From Flavobacteriia bacterium (GTDB lineage: Bacteria > Bacteroidota > Bacteroidia > Flavobacteriales_D > Crocinitomicaceae), in NCBI GenBank assembly GCA_947490145.1, contig CANLGD010000001.1, positions 1-64,000 of the forward strand: a stretch of 64,000 nt of DNA. The letters are read 5' to 3'. A program made the position numbers and the translations under genes. A model generated the notes under the pieces. The model was not told the DNA's origin and ran no database searches. It was given only the letters and a program-made list of their open reading frames with translations. How positions within the stretch are numbered: the first letter of the stretch is position 1; each line of letters begins with the position of its first letter. Shown here one piece after another: positions 36,049 to 45,181 of this stretch.

Positions 36049-36537
36049 TTACTTTACAAAAGCCCTAATCGAAATTTCCGATATTTTTGGATTTGTATTT
36101 GCTGTAACTGTTACAGTTTTGATTATTTCATTTTCTTGACCTGGTTTAGGATGAAAACCAACTTCAATAAAATCTGATTCCCCTGGTGCAATTGGTTTTT
36201 CAGGTTTACTTGGAGTTGTGCAACCACAACTAGCGGAAACACTTTCAATAATTAATGGATTTTGACCAGTATTTGTAACCTTAAATTTACATAAATTTTC
36301 TGAATCAGGCTTTACATTACCGTAATCATGTCTTATTTTATCAAATTTAAGCGTTGTAATAGATCCATTTAAAGCTTTTTCTTCTGCTTCTAATTCAGCG
36401 AGTGCTTTTTCTAAATCTTCATCACTTTGACCATCGGCTACGATTGTTGAAATTATTTCACTTTCTTTTTTGGATTCATTTTCAGAACAAGAAAAAATTG
36501 AAATAAAAAAAATTGAAAATAAAAATAAATTTTTCAT
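36049..36537 (-). CDS. DUF1573 lipoprotein
   Basis: A 162-residue lipoprotein with signal peptide MKNLFLFSIFFISIFSC and a lipobox at residue 17. An acidic stretch (residues 40-57) is followed by one DUF1573 Ig-like domain: LKFDKIRHDYGNVKPDSE, FKVTNTGQNPLIIESVSASCGCTTP and VTANTNPKISEISIRAFVK. The family is widespread in Bacteroidota; its function is unknown. It lies 40 nt downstream of the S41 protease gene on the same strand. Confidence 0.87.
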   Translation of the reverse strand: MKNLFLFSIFFISIFSCSENESKKESEIISTIVADGQSDEDLEKALAELEAEEKALNGSITTLKFDKIRHDYGNVKPDSENLCKFKVTNTGQNPLIIESVSASCGCTTPSKPEKPIAPGESDFIEVGFHPKPGQENEIIKTVTVTANTNPKISEISIRAFVK

Positions 36538-36577
36538 GCTGTTTAAATTGAAATTATATTACAAATTTAAAAAAAAA

Positions 36578-38176
36578 TTATTTAGCTAAACCTTTTAAAT
36601 CATAATTTGAAGATTCAATGGCTTTAATTGCTGCTTGTAAAATCTCATTGTCATCATTTGCGATTTGATAGTATTCACTTATTCCCCATAAATCTTGTGC
36701 TAGTATGGCTTTCATTCTTAATTTTATTGCGTTTTCACTAATTTTGTAATCTGTCTCAACAAAAAGTAATTTTTCATCTTCCTTTTTAACGTAGTCAAAA
36801 AAATCATCCATAAGTTTTTTATCAACTAAGAAATCAGACTTATATTTTTCAAAAGTAGGGTAAGTTTCATTTAGTTTATCTCTATTTTTTTCAACATAAG
36901 TTAACGCAAAAGAGTTAAAATAACCTGATCTTGCAAGTGTCTTGTAATAATCGGTTACTGAATTAGTATCTAAAGGAACAAAAATGTCTGGCATAATTCC
37001 TCCCCCACCATAAACAGTTCTTTTTGAAATTTTAGTTTGATGTCTCAGAGAATCATTAAATTTCACACTGTCTTGAGAAGATAATTCTCCCCTTAAATAA
37101 CGATCCATGTAATCATTTTTATATGCTTCCAAATCTTCGTATGGTTTTTGAATAAATCTTCCACTTGGTGTATAATAGCGTGCAATCGTTAGGCGAATTT
37201 GAGAACCATCAGTTAAGTCTATCGGTCTTTGCACCAATCCTTTTCCAAAACTTCTTCTACCGACAATCAAACCTCTATCCCAATCCTGAATTGCTCCTGA
37301 GACGATTTCACTAGCTGAGGCGGTATTTTCGTTTGTTAAAATAACTAATTTTCCTTGCTCCCAAAGTCCTTTTTGTCCCGCAAAAAGTTCTTGTTTTGGT
37401 TGAGCTCTTCCAATTGAATAAACAATTAATTTGTTTTCGGATAAAAATTCGTCTGAAATTGTTTTGGCTGTATATAATAATCCTCCGCCATTGTCTTGTA
37501 AATCAAAAATTAAATTTTTCATTCCTGTTTTTGTCAATTCTCTTATACTTGACTGAACTTCTTCAGCGGAAGATCTGGAAAACGTATTCAGCTTTATATA
37601 TCCAGTTTCAGCGTCAATCATATAAAAACAGTCAACAGAATTTACGGGAATTTTATCTCTAGAAATAATAAAATCTAGTAGTTTTTTAGTGTTTTTTCGT
37701 TTGATTTCAATTTTAACTTTTGTTCCTAATTCACCCATCAATTTTTCTCTAACTTGATTGTTTTTTAGACCATTTCCGGCAATAGATTTGCCTTCTATTG
37801 ACACTATTCTGTCTCCAGCTCTAATTCCAAGTTTTTCAGATGGCCCATTTGGAATGGTTTGAACAACAACTAATGTATCCTTTAAAATTTGAAATTTGAT
37901 TCCAATCCCAACGAAACTACCATTGATTTTTTCGTTTGCATCATCTACATCATCGCTTGATATATAAACTGAATGTGGGTCTAATTTTTCTAACATTCCC
38001 TCGATAGCTGCATTCGTTAATTGATTTTCATTAACTGTGTCAACATATACACTGTTTATATATGTTAGGATTTCTTCAATTTTTTGTACATTTTTATTTT
38101 TTTTGGTTTCAACCTGTGAAAAAGAATTGAAGTTTAAAAATAATGAAAAACTTAATAGAAAAATTACTTTAAACAT
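36578..38176 (-). CDS. C-terminal processing peptidase (S41 family)
   Basis: A 532-residue periplasmic protease. Signal peptide FKVIFLLSFSLFLNFNSFSQ. A PDZ domain lies at about residues 85-170 (GSFVGIGIKFQILKDTLVVVQTIPNGPSEKLGIRAGDRIVSIEGKSI). The S41 catalytic core has NGGGLLYTAKTISDEF, the nucleophile serine in ENTASASEIVSGAIQD and the general-base lysine in RRSFGKGLVQ. It probably cleaves C-terminal tails of envelope proteins, like CtpA/Prc. Divergent from the NlpC/P60 gene. Confidence 0.93.
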   Translation of the reverse strand: MFKVIFLLSFSLFLNFNSFSQVETKKNKNVQKIEEILTYINSVYVDTVNENQLTNAAIEGMLEKLDPHSVYISSDDVDDANEKINGSFVGIGIKFQILKDTLVVVQTIPNGPSEKLGIRAGDRIVSIEGKSIAGNGLKNNQVREKLMGELGTKVKIEIKRKNTKKLLDFIISRDKIPVNSVDCFYMIDAETGYIKLNTFSRSSAEEVQSSIRELTKTGMKNLIFDLQDNGGGLLYTAKTISDEFLSENKLIVYSIGRAQPKQELFAGQKGLWEQGKLVILTNENTASASEIVSGAIQDWDRGLIVGRRSFGKGLVQRPIDLTDGSQIRLTIARYYTPSGRFIQKPYEDLEAYKNDYMDRYLRGELSSQDSVKFNDSLRHQTKISKRTVYGGGGIMPDIFVPLDTNSVTDYYKTLARSGYFNSFALTYVEKNRDKLNETYPTFEKYKSDFLVDKKLMDDFFDYVKKEDEKLLFVETDYKISENAIKLRMKAILAQDLWGISEYYQIANDDNEILQAAIKAIESSNYDLKGLAK

Positions 38177-38352
38177 ACTTTGAGTTTTTAGATTTGTTTT
38201 AATCGAACACTAATTTACTAATTAAATGAAAGAAGTTTAGAAAAGTTACATGAATGCAGGATTTTTTGTGTTAAGTTAACAAATTTCGAGATGGTTGGAT
38301 ATTATTTTTGTAGTTTTACATTTATTATATATTCGCTAAACTCTAAAGTAAT

Positions 38353-39264
38353 ATGAAATTGAAGTTTTTTTTAGGAATATTTTTTACAATTTTATCTTTT
38401 CAGGTTTTTTCTCAAGTAAAACAATTTGATAAATTGGAAATGTATTACGATCAAAGTCATTATGCTTTGGTCTTGAAAAAAGCAAATAAATTACTTGATG
38501 ATCCAACTTATGATTATTCTTATGTTCCATCTCTATATAAAAGTATGGCCTTGTTTCAATTAAGTCAAAATGACTATTGGTACAAAAGAAACACAAATTC
38601 GTTGGATGAAGCAAAAGAATTATTTACAAAAATAAAATCTTCTAGCGATGGCATGCGGGTTTTTGAAGCTCATATTTTTGAAATTTCTGCTTTAAAACGT
38701 GATTTGATATCGTGGACAGAAGATTTAAAAAGGCTAGGGAAGAGGCAAGCTTTTGAAAATGTACAAGATATAATGTATGATCTTTTTGAAAATGTGCCTG
38801 ATATTGAATTTGAAGGCGGAAAAAAAGTCGAAGAAATTATTTCAGTAAGTAATGATGTTTCAGAAAGTTCAGCTAAAAGAAAATCTCGTGAAGGAATTGT
38901 TGATTTAGCTAAAAAACAAATTGGAGTTCCTTATTCTTGGGCTGGAAATGATCCGAAAGGATTCGATTGTAGTGGCTTTACTTCTTATGTTTTAAAAGAT
39001 GTAAAAAAAGATTTACCTAGAAGGGCTGTCGAGCAATATGATAATTCTACTAAAGTAAAAGCAGGAAATGCACAAAAAGGTGATTTAATATTTTTTGACA
39101 ATGGAGCAGGAATTTCCCACGTGGGAATTATTGTTTCAAATAAAAATGAGCCTTTGATGATGATTCATTCAAGTTCTTCAAAAGGAGTAATAATAACTGA
39201 AGTCGAAAAATCAAGCTACTGGTCAAAAAGAATTTCAGGATTTGGAACTTATATTGTTGATTAA
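38353..39264 (+). CDS. NlpC/P60 (C40) peptidoglycan peptidase
   Basis: A 303-residue exported cell-wall hydrolase. Signal peptide LKFFLGIFFTILSFQVFSQ, then a helical (TPR-like) N-terminal half of about 165 residues, and a C-terminal NlpC/P60 domain. Catalytic Cys in GNDPKGFDCSGFTSYVL, His in GAGISHVGIIV and a polar third residue in LMMIHSSSSKG. It would cut D-gamma-Glu-DAP bonds in peptidoglycan stem peptides. A large inverted repeat follows the stop. Confidence 0.92.
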   Translation: MKLKFFLGIFFTILSFQVFSQVKQFDKLEMYYDQSHYALVLKKANKLLDDPTYDYSYVPSLYKSMALFQLSQNDYWYKRNTNSLDEAKELFTKIKSSSDGMRVFEAHIFEISALKRDLISWTEDLKRLGKRQAFENVQDIMYDLFENVPDIEFEGGKKVEEIISVSNDVSESSAKRKSREGIVDLAKKQIGVPYSWAGNDPKGFDCSGFTSYVLKDVKKDLPRRAVEQYDNSTKVKAGNAQKGDLIFFDNGAGISHVGIIVSNKNEPLMMIHSSSSKGVIITEVEKSSYWSKRISGFGTYIVD

Positions 39265-39265
39265 C

Positions 39266-39343
39266 AGATTACAGATTTCTTCGTTTTCAAGAAAATTTAT
39301 TTTGAAAGCGAAGCAATCTGTAATTTGTAATCTGTTAATTTGT
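39266..39343. repeat. Long inverted repeat, probable bidirectional terminator
   Basis: The gap between convergent genes holds two complementary arms. CAGATTACAGATT and then CTTCGTTTTCAAGAAAAT on the left face TTTTGAAAGCGAAGCAATCTG and then AATTTGTAATCTGTTAAT on the right. The pairing is extensive with a few mismatches and covers nearly the whole 81-bp gap. AT-rich flanks fit transcription termination in both directions. Confidence 0.7.
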
Positions 39344-39345
39344 AA

Positions 39346-39855
39346 TTACTTTCTCGCGAAAAAGTAAGAAATTCCACTAAAAAGCGTGAATAAAACCAAA
39401 CTACTAATTAAAAGAATTGAGTTTTCAAAAAGTGATTGACTAGTAAAAAAGATTACGAATAAAAGCATCATAGCGCTAAATCCCGTAAAAAATTTCATCA
39501 TGACAGAACTTAATTTTGTTGTTTCAAAAAATAAGGTTAGAATAAAGCTAAAAATCATTAAGAGGAATGCTGTATTCCAAGTTTTTGGAAAATCAATGAC
39601 TTGAAATAATCCCAAATTCCATATTGAAAAACCAATTAAAATTGCAGGAATTGTGATAATTTTTTCAGTTTTATTTGTTGATTTTAATTGCATCATCAAA
39701 ACAAAAAATAGCAAAGTAAAACTATTTGAAATTAAACAATAAGTAATAACATTAATTATTCCAGAAAAACCAAAAAGAAAAGAAAGGCCTATTGATAAAG
39801 AAATTGTTAGGCTTAAGAAAAATAATATTTTTGAAATTCTTCTGAATAAATTCAT
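39346..39855 (-). CDS. Hypothetical membrane protein
   Basis: A 169-residue protein when begun at the ATG at 39855 (MNLFRRISKILFF). The earlier ATG at 39885 overlaps the preceding ORF and adds a Cys/Asn-rich tail. Five or six hydrophobic helices occur, including ISKILFFLSLTISLSIGLSFLFGF and MLLFVIFFTSQSLFENSILLISSLVLFTLF. The family is not recognised. It ends in the basic SYFFARK tail, typical of an inner-membrane protein. Confidence 0.65.
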   Translation of the reverse strand: MNLFRRISKILFFLSLTISLSIGLSFLFGFSGIINVITYCLISNSFTLLFFVLMMQLKSTNKTEKIITIPAILIGFSIWNLGLFQVIDFPKTWNTAFLLMIFSFILTLFFETTKLSSVMMKFFTGFSAMMLLFVIFFTSQSLFENSILLISSLVLFTLFSGISYFFARK

Positions 39856-39866
39856 TCTATTTAAAT

Positions 39867-40070
39867 TTAAATTGCAAGTACACAATGATCATCGATTTGA
39901 TCATAATTTTCAATCCATGAATCAAAAAAAATGGTTAATTTTTCTTCTTTGATTTTACGGGAAAAATTAAAAAAAATCTGCACTTCAATTCCAACATATC
40001 TATTTGTTTGTTGGGAAAATCCAAAACTAACAAATAATGTAGAAAATAGTATGATAAGGTTTTTTTTCAA
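39867..40070 (-). CDS. Small secreted ORF, possibly a truncated gene
   Basis: A 67-residue ORF with a good signal peptide (MKKNLIILFSTLFVSFGFSQ). The mature part is only about 47 residues and lacks any recognisable fold, so it may be the N-terminal stub of a lost larger gene. It ends 11 nt before the ATG of the downstream membrane protein, so it may also be a genuine small partner. Confidence 0.4.
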   Translation of the reverse strand: MKKNLIILFSTLFVSFGFSQQTNRYVGIEVQIFFNFSRKIKEEKLTIFFDSWIENYDQIDDHCVLAI

Positions 40071-40175
40071 ATTTTTTTAATCAAAATATAAATACGTTGC
40101 TAAGCTAAGCAAAATTTTCGTAACAATTGAGATACTAATTTGATTAATTTGCATTTCTCTCTTAAAAGCCTTCTT

Positions 40176-41429
40176 TTAATCTGTGTTACCTTTTCTTTCA
40201 ATGAGCTTATTAACGCGGTATGTTAGGAAAATATTGATTAAAATGGCGCACAATACGACATAACCCAATGTGTCAAATCTTTCTAAGGGACTAAATTTAC
40301 CTTTTTGAATAACAATCATTCCGCCTAATACGGCAGCAAAACCTCCAGCCATTTGTTGAAGAGAAGAATTTACACTCATAAATGCTCCTCGATCCTTCAT
40401 TTCTGGAACAGACGAGGTTAATGCTTGTGAAGGAACCATTCGAGCCATAATTCCAATCATCATTAACACGTTGACTATAACAACAATCCAGAATGGAACG
40501 GGAACTAAATTTGTGTAAATTATAACAGTTACAACCATCCAAAGTGATGCAATTGTGAATAATTTGAATTTATTTATTTTATCGCTAATTAGTCCTATCA
40601 CAGGCATTATTGCCAAAGTGCTAATTCCAGCAATCATGAATAAAAATGGAAGTTGCTCCTGCGAAACGTGCAAATTGTTTACACAATAGGAACTTCCCCA
40701 AGGCATCATTAAAAATCCACCCATTGATAGAAATGCAGTTGCCAAATAAGCAATTCGATAATCTTTATTAGAAATTGTTTTCCATAAATGTTTTATAGCA
40801 TTATCTTTTTGTAATTTTATGTGCGCTGTAACTGGCTTTAAAAATAACATGACGATAACGGCGATAATTCCTGCTAATCCAACAATCATAAAAAAGGGTG
40901 ATTGCCAACCCCATTTATTTGCAAAATATAAACTAATTGGAATTCCTAAAATTTGACTTATTCCAAAACCCATTTGCAAGAATCCCATAACCCTTCCTCT
41001 TTGATTGAATTCAAATAGATCTGCTACAATGGCCATTGATATTGAACTTATGACACCTCCAAAAATTCCTGTAATAATTCTTGCAAATACAAGTAGTGAA
41101 AATGAATTAACTAATCCACACAACAAAGTACCAACTATGAAGCCAATATAAAAGAAGAGTAATAATTTTTTTCTATCGAACTTATCGGCAAATCCAGCAG
41201 TTAGAAAACCTGAAATACCTGCACTAAAAGCATAACTTGACACAACAACTCCAAATTGTGCTGGAGTTATAGACATTGACTTCATTAATAAGTCACCCAA
41301 AGGTGACATCACCATGAAGTCTAAAACAACTGTGAATTGTGTTAAAGCTAAAACCAAAATTACTAATTTTTGGTAAGTCGTAAATTTTAATTTTGCAGCT
41401 TTGGTTTCGGGATTTTCGTTTTCGGACAT
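40176..41429 (-). CDS. MFS transporter
   Basis: A 417-residue membrane carrier with 12 predicted helices. The loop between helices 2 and 3 carries GFADKFDRKKLLLFFYIGF, a motif A variant, and helix 4 has ARIITGIFGGVISSISMAIVADLFEFNQRGRVMGFLQMGFGISQILGIPIS. That pattern fits the DHA1-type efflux or arabinose-efflux-like group. Substrate unknown. It stands alone, divergent from the tandem-repeat protein gene. Confidence 0.85.
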   Translation of the reverse strand: MSENENPETKAAKLKFTTYQKLVILVLALTQFTVVLDFMVMSPLGDLLMKSMSITPAQFGVVVSSYAFSAGISGFLTAGFADKFDRKKLLLFFYIGFIVGTLLCGLVNSFSLLVFARIITGIFGGVISSISMAIVADLFEFNQRGRVMGFLQMGFGISQILGIPISLYFANKWGWQSPFFMIVGLAGIIAVIVMLFLKPVTAHIKLQKDNAIKHLWKTISNKDYRIAYLATAFLSMGGFLMMPWGSSYCVNNLHVSQEQLPFLFMIAGISTLAIMPVIGLISDKINKFKLFTIASLWMVVTVIIYTNLVPVPFWIVVIVNVLMMIGIMARMVPSQALTSSVPEMKDRGAFMSVNSSLQQMAGGFAAVLGGMIVIQKGKFSPLERFDTLGYVVLCAILINIFLTYRVNKLIERKGNTD

Positions 41430-41537
41430 TTTTGTATTTTCTTTTGTAAAGTTAAGAAAATTTAATTTACCAAGGTAAATATTTTCTAAGTTATTTCTTT
41501 TTTTGTAAATTTATCAAAATTTAAAGAACCACAAATT

Positions 41538-41912
41538 ATGAAAAAGTTAAGTTTTATTACCTTCATATTTGGATTTGTACTAGCTATGAATTCCATTTAT
41601 GCACAAAATTTCCAAGTTGAATCCAACGGCGACATTCGAATTAATGGCAGTATCAAAGGAAAATTTGAAGACAATGGTGACATTCGTGTAAACGGGAGTA
41701 TCAAAGGAAAAATCGAATCGAACGGAGATATTCGTAAAAATGGTTCGATTGCTGGAAAAGTTGAATCTAACGGTGATGTTAGATTAAACGGTTCTATTGT
41801 TGGAAAAATCGAATCCAATGGTGACGTTCGTAAAAATGGAAGTATCGTTGGTTCTTCTCACGGAGCTAGTCCAAGAGAAGCAGCAGTGATGTATTTTTTC
41901 GAGTTTTTTTGA
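41538..41912 (+). CDS. Secreted tandem-repeat protein (ESNGDxRxNGSIxGK)
   Basis: A 124-residue protein with signal peptide KKLSFITFIFGFVLAMNSIYAQ, five 16-residue repeats (residues 28-107) and a short hydrophobic tail ending VMYFFEFF. Each repeat has the form ESNGDxRxNGSIxGK, with valine/isoleucine at fixed positions. That is the layout of a beta-solenoid, one strand turn per repeat, as in bactofilin-like polymers. The family is not recognised. A hairpin terminator follows. Confidence 0.75.
   Translation: MKKLSFITFIFGFVLAMNSIYAQNFQVESNGDIRINGSIKGKFEDNGDIRVNGSIKGKIESNGDIRKNGSIAGKVESNGDVRLNGSIVGKIESNGDVRKNGSIVGSSHGASPREAAVMYFFEFF
41619..41858 (+). repeat. Five tandem 48-bp coding repeats
   Basis: Five in-frame 48-nt units start at 41619, 41667, 41715, 41763 and 41811. 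They share the core GGnGAnnTTCGT or its variant (GDIR/GDVR) and AATGGnAGnATnnnTGGnAAA. Units 3 and 5 are most alike. The number could vary between strains by slippage. Confidence 0.9.
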
Positions 41913-41927
41913 TCTAAATTTTTATTT

Positions 41928-41967
41928 AAATCACGTTTTATTTTTGGGTTAAAGTAAAACGTGATTT
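41928..41967. terminator. Bidirectional terminator
   Basis: Perfect 13-bp hairpin AAATCACGTTTTA / TAAAACGTGATTT with a 14-nt loop. It sits between the convergent tandem-repeat gene and the M61 peptidase, abutting the peptidase stop codon. Confidence 0.85.
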
Positions 41968-43675
41968 ATCGTATCCATCTTTCAAATGCCTTTTTCTGAT
42001 GTTGATTTGGATTTTCATTTTTTTTGACTGAATAATCTAAATAAAAATTTCTGACAGCAGTTGGAAAACAAACTTCAATCAATTTTCCGCTACGCATAAC
42101 AGAAAGCAATTTGATTTCATCATCAAAATGATGCAGCCATTTGTCTAATTCTCCATTGCATAAATAAGAATTTACGGCAATAATTTCATCTTCAAGCATT
42201 AAATCGCCCATTTCAGCAGGACTTCCAGGATAAATTGCTTTCACAATAAAATTTTGACCTGCTGGAAGAGATTTAAAACCAAGTTTTGCGAAAGAATATT
42301 TTGGGGAAGGTTTGTGAACTAATTCCAAACCTAAATATTCAAAAGCATCTACAATGAGTGATTCAAAAGGATTTGTTCCATAAAAATAATCATCTAATAA
42401 ACCTTGAAAAGAAGCGTTTGCTAATTGCTCCACTTTTTCTTGATAATCTTTTTCAGAAACTCCTTTTCCATTTAAGTAAAAATCAAAATATAAGCGTTTC
42501 ATTAAATCATCTAAATTGTACTTCTCTTTGGAATTTTTCATAATGAAAACATCAGTAGCAAATGCCAAAAGACAACCCTCAGTGTAGATTGAAACTTTTC
42601 TATTCGGCGCTCCAGAAATGTAACCATCAAGCCAAGTGTCAAAAGATGAATCAGCAACAGAATAGTTAAATCGAGCAAAATTATCGAAGTGTTTTTGCAA
42701 TTGATTATTTAATTCTAAGAAATATTCTTTTTCACTGAAAACGCCGCTTTTTAAAAGAAATAAATCACCCATGTAAGTCGTTACACCTTCGCACAAATAA
42801 CCTAGTTTTGAATAATTTTCCTTTGTGAAATCATAGGGAAACATTTCAATTGGTCTTATGGATTTTACGTTCCAAGTGTGATATAATTCGTGTGAGCTGA
42901 CACCTAGCAGCTCTTTGTAAAAGCCTTGAAAAATATCATAACTTGGACCTAACAAAATAACTGTTGATGTTTGATGTTCAACACCATGATAAGCTTTTAC
43001 TGGAACAATTTGAAAGAAAAAATGGTACTCAGGAACAGGAAATTCACTAAATTTTTCAATTTGTTTCGCGGTGAATTTTAGGAAATCTGTTTTAATTTTC
43101 TCCCAATCAACAATTACTTGTCCTTGAAACCAAAGGTGAAAAATTGTTTCATTTGCTGTGTATGTATCATGCTGTAAACTTGCAGAACAAATAAAAGGAG
43201 AATCTGCCAATTGGTCAAAATTTTCAGCAAATAATATATTATTTGCTGATTTTAAGCCACAAGCAATTTCATAAGAATTAGGGATATCCAAGTTTATTTC
43301 ACATTTTTCGAGTTCTTTTCCAACAATGAAAACGCAACAATTAACAGGATTTACATAAAGCTGATTTTTATCTAAAAATGTAGATCCAGCATTCAAATCA
43401 ACTGCATAATAACTGTATGAAATATGAATTTTTTTATTTCCATCCGTTTCAATTTTCCAACAATCTTTTGTAATTTTATTAAAACATAATGGTTTACGGT
43501 CTTCGCCAAAAACTTTAAAATTCTTGACATTTTTTGCGAAATTTCCCAATTCATATCTTCCTGGTCTCCAACTTGGGAGCTGAATGTGTTCAATGTCCTG
43601 ATTTGATTCAAACGTCATTTCTATTTGAATGTATTGACTTGCGGGATTATTGATTGAGAATTTATATGATATCAT
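41966..43675 (-). CDS. M61-family metallopeptidase (glycyl aminopeptidase-like)
   Basis: A 569-residue protein with the zinc site HELYH in GVSSHELYHTWNVKSIRPIEMF (about residues 264-285) and the third zinc ligand Glu in LCEGVTTYMGDLF. A beta-rich N-terminal domain (residues 1-170) precedes the thermolysin-like core. A PDZ-like domain follows near 475-545 (GFKSLPAGQNFIVKAIYPGSPAEMGDLMLEDEIIAVN). Order and length match M61 glycyl aminopeptidases. No signal peptide, so it is probably cytoplasmic. Confidence 0.92.
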   Translation of the reverse strand: MISYKFSINNPASQYIQIEMTFESNQDIEHIQLPSWRPGRYELGNFAKNVKNFKVFGEDRKPLCFNKITKDCWKIETDGNKKIHISYSYYAVDLNAGSTFLDKNQLYVNPVNCCVFIVGKELEKCEINLDIPNSYEIACGLKSANNILFAENFDQLADSPFICSASLQHDTYTANETIFHLWFQGQVIVDWEKIKTDFLKFTAKQIEKFSEFPVPEYHFFFQIVPVKAYHGVEHQTSTVILLGPSYDIFQGFYKELLGVSSHELYHTWNVKSIRPIEMFPYDFTKENYSKLGYLCEGVTTYMGDLFLLKSGVFSEKEYFLELNNQLQKHFDNFARFNYSVADSSFDTWLDGYISGAPNRKVSIYTEGCLLAFATDVFIMKNSKEKYNLDDLMKRLYFDFYLNGKGVSEKDYQEKVEQLANASFQGLLDDYFYGTNPFESLIVDAFEYLGLELVHKPSPKYSFAKLGFKSLPAGQNFIVKAIYPGSPAEMGDLMLEDEIIAVNSYLCNGELDKWLHHFDDEIKLLSVMRSGKLIEVCFPTAVRNFYLDYSVKKNENPNQHQKKAFERWIR

Positions 43676-43753
43676 GACGCATAAATTTTGATTGAATTAT
43701 TTAAATTCAATAAATAGTATAAATAAGATTTAAATTAAAGGTGATTCTCTTTC

Positions 43754-44014
43754 CTAAACAAAAAAAGGTAAATTAATGGCTTCAACAGAAAATATTTCTG
43801 GGCAAACTTTTTTTACAGCATCTTCTACACCAGCTTTTAAAGTCATTAGACTCATGGAACAGTCACTACAAGCTCCTAATAATCTAACTTTTGCAATTCC
43901 TTCATCAGTAATTTCAACTAGTTCCATGTCACCTCCATCTGCAATTAAAAAAGGTCTTAATTGTTCTAAGGTTTCATTTATTTTAATTGAGAGTTCTACT
44001 TTATTGAGTATCAT
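43754..44014 (-). CDS. NifU C-terminal-domain protein (Fe-S scaffold)
   Basis: An 86-residue NifU/Nfu domain. The cluster-binding CxxC sits in LLGACSDCSMSLMTLKAGVEDAVKK, and the start INETLEQLRPFLIADGGDMELVEI is canonical. It carries or transfers [4Fe-4S] clusters to apo-targets. The gap to the Mrp gene is 2 nt, so the two are one unit. Confidence 0.93.
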   Translation of the reverse strand: MILNKVELSIKINETLEQLRPFLIADGGDMELVEITDEGIAKVRLLGACSDCSMSLMTLKAGVEDAVKKVCPEIFSVEAINLPFFV

Positions 44015-44016
44015 AA

Positions 44017-45114
44017 TTAATGTTCTTTTATAAGTGATTTAGCCGCTTTTTTAACACTTAAAGCATGCACTTCTTCAACAAATTTATGAGTCAGTTCGAT
44101 AAAAGCATCAGACGTTATTGTATTATCTTGAAAAACAGCAGGACGTCCCACATCACCAGACTCTCTTAAACTTTGCACCAATGGAATGTGACCTAAAAAT
44201 GTTTCTCCCATTCCTTCAGCTAGATTTTTTGCCCCATCTCGACCAAAAATATAGTATTTGTTGTTTGGTAATTCCTCAGGTGTAAACCACGCCATGTTTT
44301 CAATTAATCCAACAATCGGAACATTAATATTCTCTAATTTGAACATGTTTACTCCTTTACGAGCATCCGCTAACGCAACTTCTTGCGGTGTGCTAACAAT
44401 CACAGCTCCATCTAAAGGAACAGTTTGAACTAGGGAAAGATGAATATCGCCAGTTCCAGGAGGAAGATCGATTAATAAATAATCCAATTCTCCCCAATGG
44501 GCATCGGTGAAAAGTTGCGTCATGGCTTTTGCAGCCATTGGACCGCGCCAAACAACAGCATTATCTTGTTCAGTAAAAAATCCAATCGACAAAAGTTTAA
44601 TTCCGTAACTCATCACAGGATTAATTTTTGCTGTGCCATCAACGTCAATCATAGTAGGTCTTTCACCAACTACATCAAACATTGTAGGCATTGATGGACC
44701 ATAAATGTCAGCATCCACAACACCAACTTTATAACCTAATTTCGCCAATCCACCAGCTAAATTTGCTGTAACTGTTGATTTACCTACACCGCCTTTACCT
44801 GATGCAATTGCGATAATGTGCTTAACTTCTGGAAGAATTTTTCTTTTTGCTTGAATTGCTTCTGTCGGAAGAGCTTTAACAATTGTAGTTAATTCAATGT
44901 CTTTTCCAAAAACAGATTTTAACTGAAATTCAACCAATTCTTGCATACGTTTGCGCGCATGTAAAGCAGGATTTGTAATTAAAATTGTAGTTGAAATATG
45001 CGTGCTGGAAAATTCAATGTTTTCAACTAAATTTTGTGAAACAATGTCTTTTTTTAATTCCGGTTCTTGAATATTTCCTAAAACGGATAAAATTTCTTCT
45101 CTTGAGATAATCAT
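44017..45114 (-). CDS. Mrp/ApbC iron-sulfur cluster carrier ATPase
   Basis: A 365-residue P-loop protein of the Mrp/NBP35 group. It begins with a DUF59/MIP18-like domain (about residues 1-85). The deviant Walker A GKGGVGKSTVTANLAGGLAKLG follows near residue 109, then VDADIYGPSMPTMF and LPPGTGDIHLSLVQ. A CxxC motif seen in many Mrp proteins was not found in its usual C-terminal place. It moves Fe-S clusters and is encoded directly before the NifU-domain gene on the same strand. Confidence 0.93.
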   Translation of the reverse strand: MIISREEILSVLGNIQEPELKKDIVSQNLVENIEFSSTHISTTILITNPALHARKRMQELVEFQLKSVFGKDIELTTIVKALPTEAIQAKRKILPEVKHIIAIASGKGGVGKSTVTANLAGGLAKLGYKVGVVDADIYGPSMPTMFDVVGERPTMIDVDGTAKINPVMSYGIKLLSIGFFTEQDNAVVWRGPMAAKAMTQLFTDAHWGELDYLLIDLPPGTGDIHLSLVQTVPLDGAVIVSTPQEVALADARKGVNMFKLENINVPIVGLIENMAWFTPEELPNNKYYIFGRDGAKNLAEGMGETFLGHIPLVQSLRESGDVGRPAVFQDNTITSDAFIELTHKFVEEVHALSVKKAAKSLIKEH

Positions 45115-45181
45115 TTTATATTGTATAAATTAATTTATAGAACAAATAAAATTAAGTAATGTTAATTTTTAGAAAAGAAAT

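Noticed and set aside
41597-41818. Antisense ORF across the tandem-repeat gene
   Set aside because: It merely mirrors the 48-bp units on the other strand, without a start context or signal peptide.
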